In this document: one piece after another, positions 6,231-6,493 of the stretch | How positions within the stretch are numbered: the first letter of the stretch is position 1 | Layout of the letters: each line of letters starts with the position of its first letter | Notes under the pieces: generated by a model | The model's input: only the letters and a program-made list of their open reading frames with translations | What the model was told of the DNA's origin: nothing | The model's database searches: none | Assembly: GCA_012797715.1 (NCBI GenBank) | Contig: JAAZOO010000001.1 | Coordinates: 1 to 6,493 of the forward strand | Source: Geobacteraceae bacterium | GTDB taxonomy: Bacteria > Desulfobacterota > Desulfuromonadia > Geobacterales > Geobacteraceae | Length of the DNA: 6,493 nt | Reading direction: 5' to 3' | Program-made: the position numbers and the translations under genes

Positions 6231-6338
6231 TTGCCCTCCCATTTTTGTAATTACACTAGTTAACAGTGGTAAAGTTCATGAAATATATATGTTTCTCATA
6301 GTATTTAAACGAGCCATCTTATTTAAGTATATATATCA
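6231..6338 (-). promoter_or_regulatory. AT-rich upstream region of the exported-protein gene
   Basis: Contains the ribosome site GGGAGG (6240-6235) and further upstream, on the minus strand, TATATT (about 6287-6282) preceded 16 bases earlier by TTTAAA. This pair is a weak but possible sigma-70 promoter. In such AT-rich DNA chance matches are common, so only the presence of upstream regulatory sequence is claimed with any confidence. Confidence 0.3.
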
Positions 6339-6442
6339 GGGCCTTGAAAAACTGCCAGATTTTATCCCTATAACCTCCTGCTGAGGTTTTCGGGGACGCT
6401 TTTTCAGATTTTGTCGGTAATGTTTCGGTTGTCTTTGCCTTT
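6339..6442. other. Short block of mixed composition before IS copy 2
   Basis: About 100 bases that are less AT-rich than the island and do not belong to the ISL3 element, whose similarity starts at 6443. It begins GGGCCTTGAAAAACTGCC, which has the look of an insertion-sequence terminus. It also holds a perfect small hairpin, AACCTC (6372-6377) with GAGGTT (6383-6388), and a near-repeat CAGATTTT-A/G-TC at 6356-6366 and 6405-6415. No coding frame is supported. It may be a remnant of another mobile element. Confidence 0.35.
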
Positions 6443-6493
6443 GGCTTCACCAGCAGAATTTGTGGGTGAACTCCGGTTCAGGCAGTTTCCCAA
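6443..6493 (-). mobile_element. ISL3-family insertion sequence, copy 2 (left end only)
   Basis: 51 bases starting GGCTTCACC at 6443 match 3190-3240 at 49 positions, in the same orientation, and run to the window edge. Bases before 6443 (ttgccttt) differ from those before 3190, so the element edge is at this GG. Its repeat core, GCAGAATTTGTGGGT, is closer to the right-end repeat of copy 1 than copy 1's own left end is. Confidence 0.88.
6447..6493 (-). CDS. ISL3-family transposase, C-terminal end (partial)
   Basis: The last 14 residues and the stop (TGA at 6449-6447) are visible: GKLPEPEFTHKFCW. They are identical to the end of the transposase in copy 1 despite two base differences. The rest lies beyond the window, so it cannot be said whether this copy is intact. 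Confidence 0.85.
   Translation of the reverse strand, partial: GKLPEPEFTHKFCW

Larger units (their letters stand above)
4594..6442. other. AT-rich island bracketed by two direct IS copies
   Basis: The base composition drops abruptly at the IS edge. For example, 5641-5700 has only 12 G or C in 60 bases, whereas the mla/recQ segment is plainly GC-rich. Codon use follows: many AAT, ATA, TAT and AAA codons. All genes in the island are on the minus strand and both full products carry export signals. The contrast with the backbone, plus the flanking IS copies, suggests horizontal acquisition. Donor and age cannot be told from the window. Confidence 0.75.

Noticed and set aside
6372..6390. Hairpin AACCTC/GAGGTT followed by T residues as a terminator
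   Set aside because: The stem is short, the T run is only four bases and partly within the stem, and no plus-strand gene precedes it. On the minus strand no T run follows.
4594..6442. CRISPR array, tRNA, toxin-antitoxin or known defence system in the AT-rich island
   Set aside because: I looked for regular repeats, tRNA-like folds and familiar motifs and saw none. The two gene products carry export signals and match no defence family I recognise.

Overview
The window looks like a chromosomal segment of a Geobacter-type bacterium (Desulfuromonadota/Geobacterales). This rests on protein resemblance (an MlaC/Ttg2D gene after a TolC-type gene, a standard RecQ, a DUF4124 protein, an ISL3-family transposase) and on the GC-rich backbone. 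No 16S or other decisive marker is present, so the genus is an inference.

Layout. (a) 1-821, plus strand, GC-rich: the last 36 codons of a TolC-like outer-membrane channel gene, then a complete mlaC-like periplasmic lipid-binding protein gene, closed by a strong intrinsic terminator. Together they look like the end of an Mla (intermembrane phospholipid transport) operon. (b) 848-3087, minus strand, GC-rich: recQ helicase preceded by a small helix-turn-helix protein gene, with an inverted-repeat structure and a T-tract in its leader. (c) 3190-4593, minus strand: an ISL3-family insertion sequence of about 1.4 kb. Its transposase is broken by a -1 frameshift, and its left inverted repeat contains the end of the transposase coding region. 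(d) 4594-6338, minus strand, strikingly AT-rich: a possible two-gene unit of exported proteins. The first gene is an unrecognised 355-residue protein with a signal peptide. The second is a DUF4124 protein whose reading frame is split at a run of six A residues. (e) 6339-6442: a short block of different composition and unknown origin. (f) 6443-6493: the start of a second ISL3 copy in the same orientation, running out of the window. It matches the first copy at 49 of 51 bases, and both differences are silent.

The main structural message is that a foreign-looking AT-rich island of about 1.85 kb lies between two directly repeated, closely related IS copies, next to a GC-rich housekeeping backbone. 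The arrangement resembles a composite transposon or the product of recombination between IS copies. The first copy has no matching 8-bp target duplication. The island carries no recognised defence, resistance or metabolic gene. Its most notable content is the unrecognised exported protein and the frame-split DUF4124 gene.
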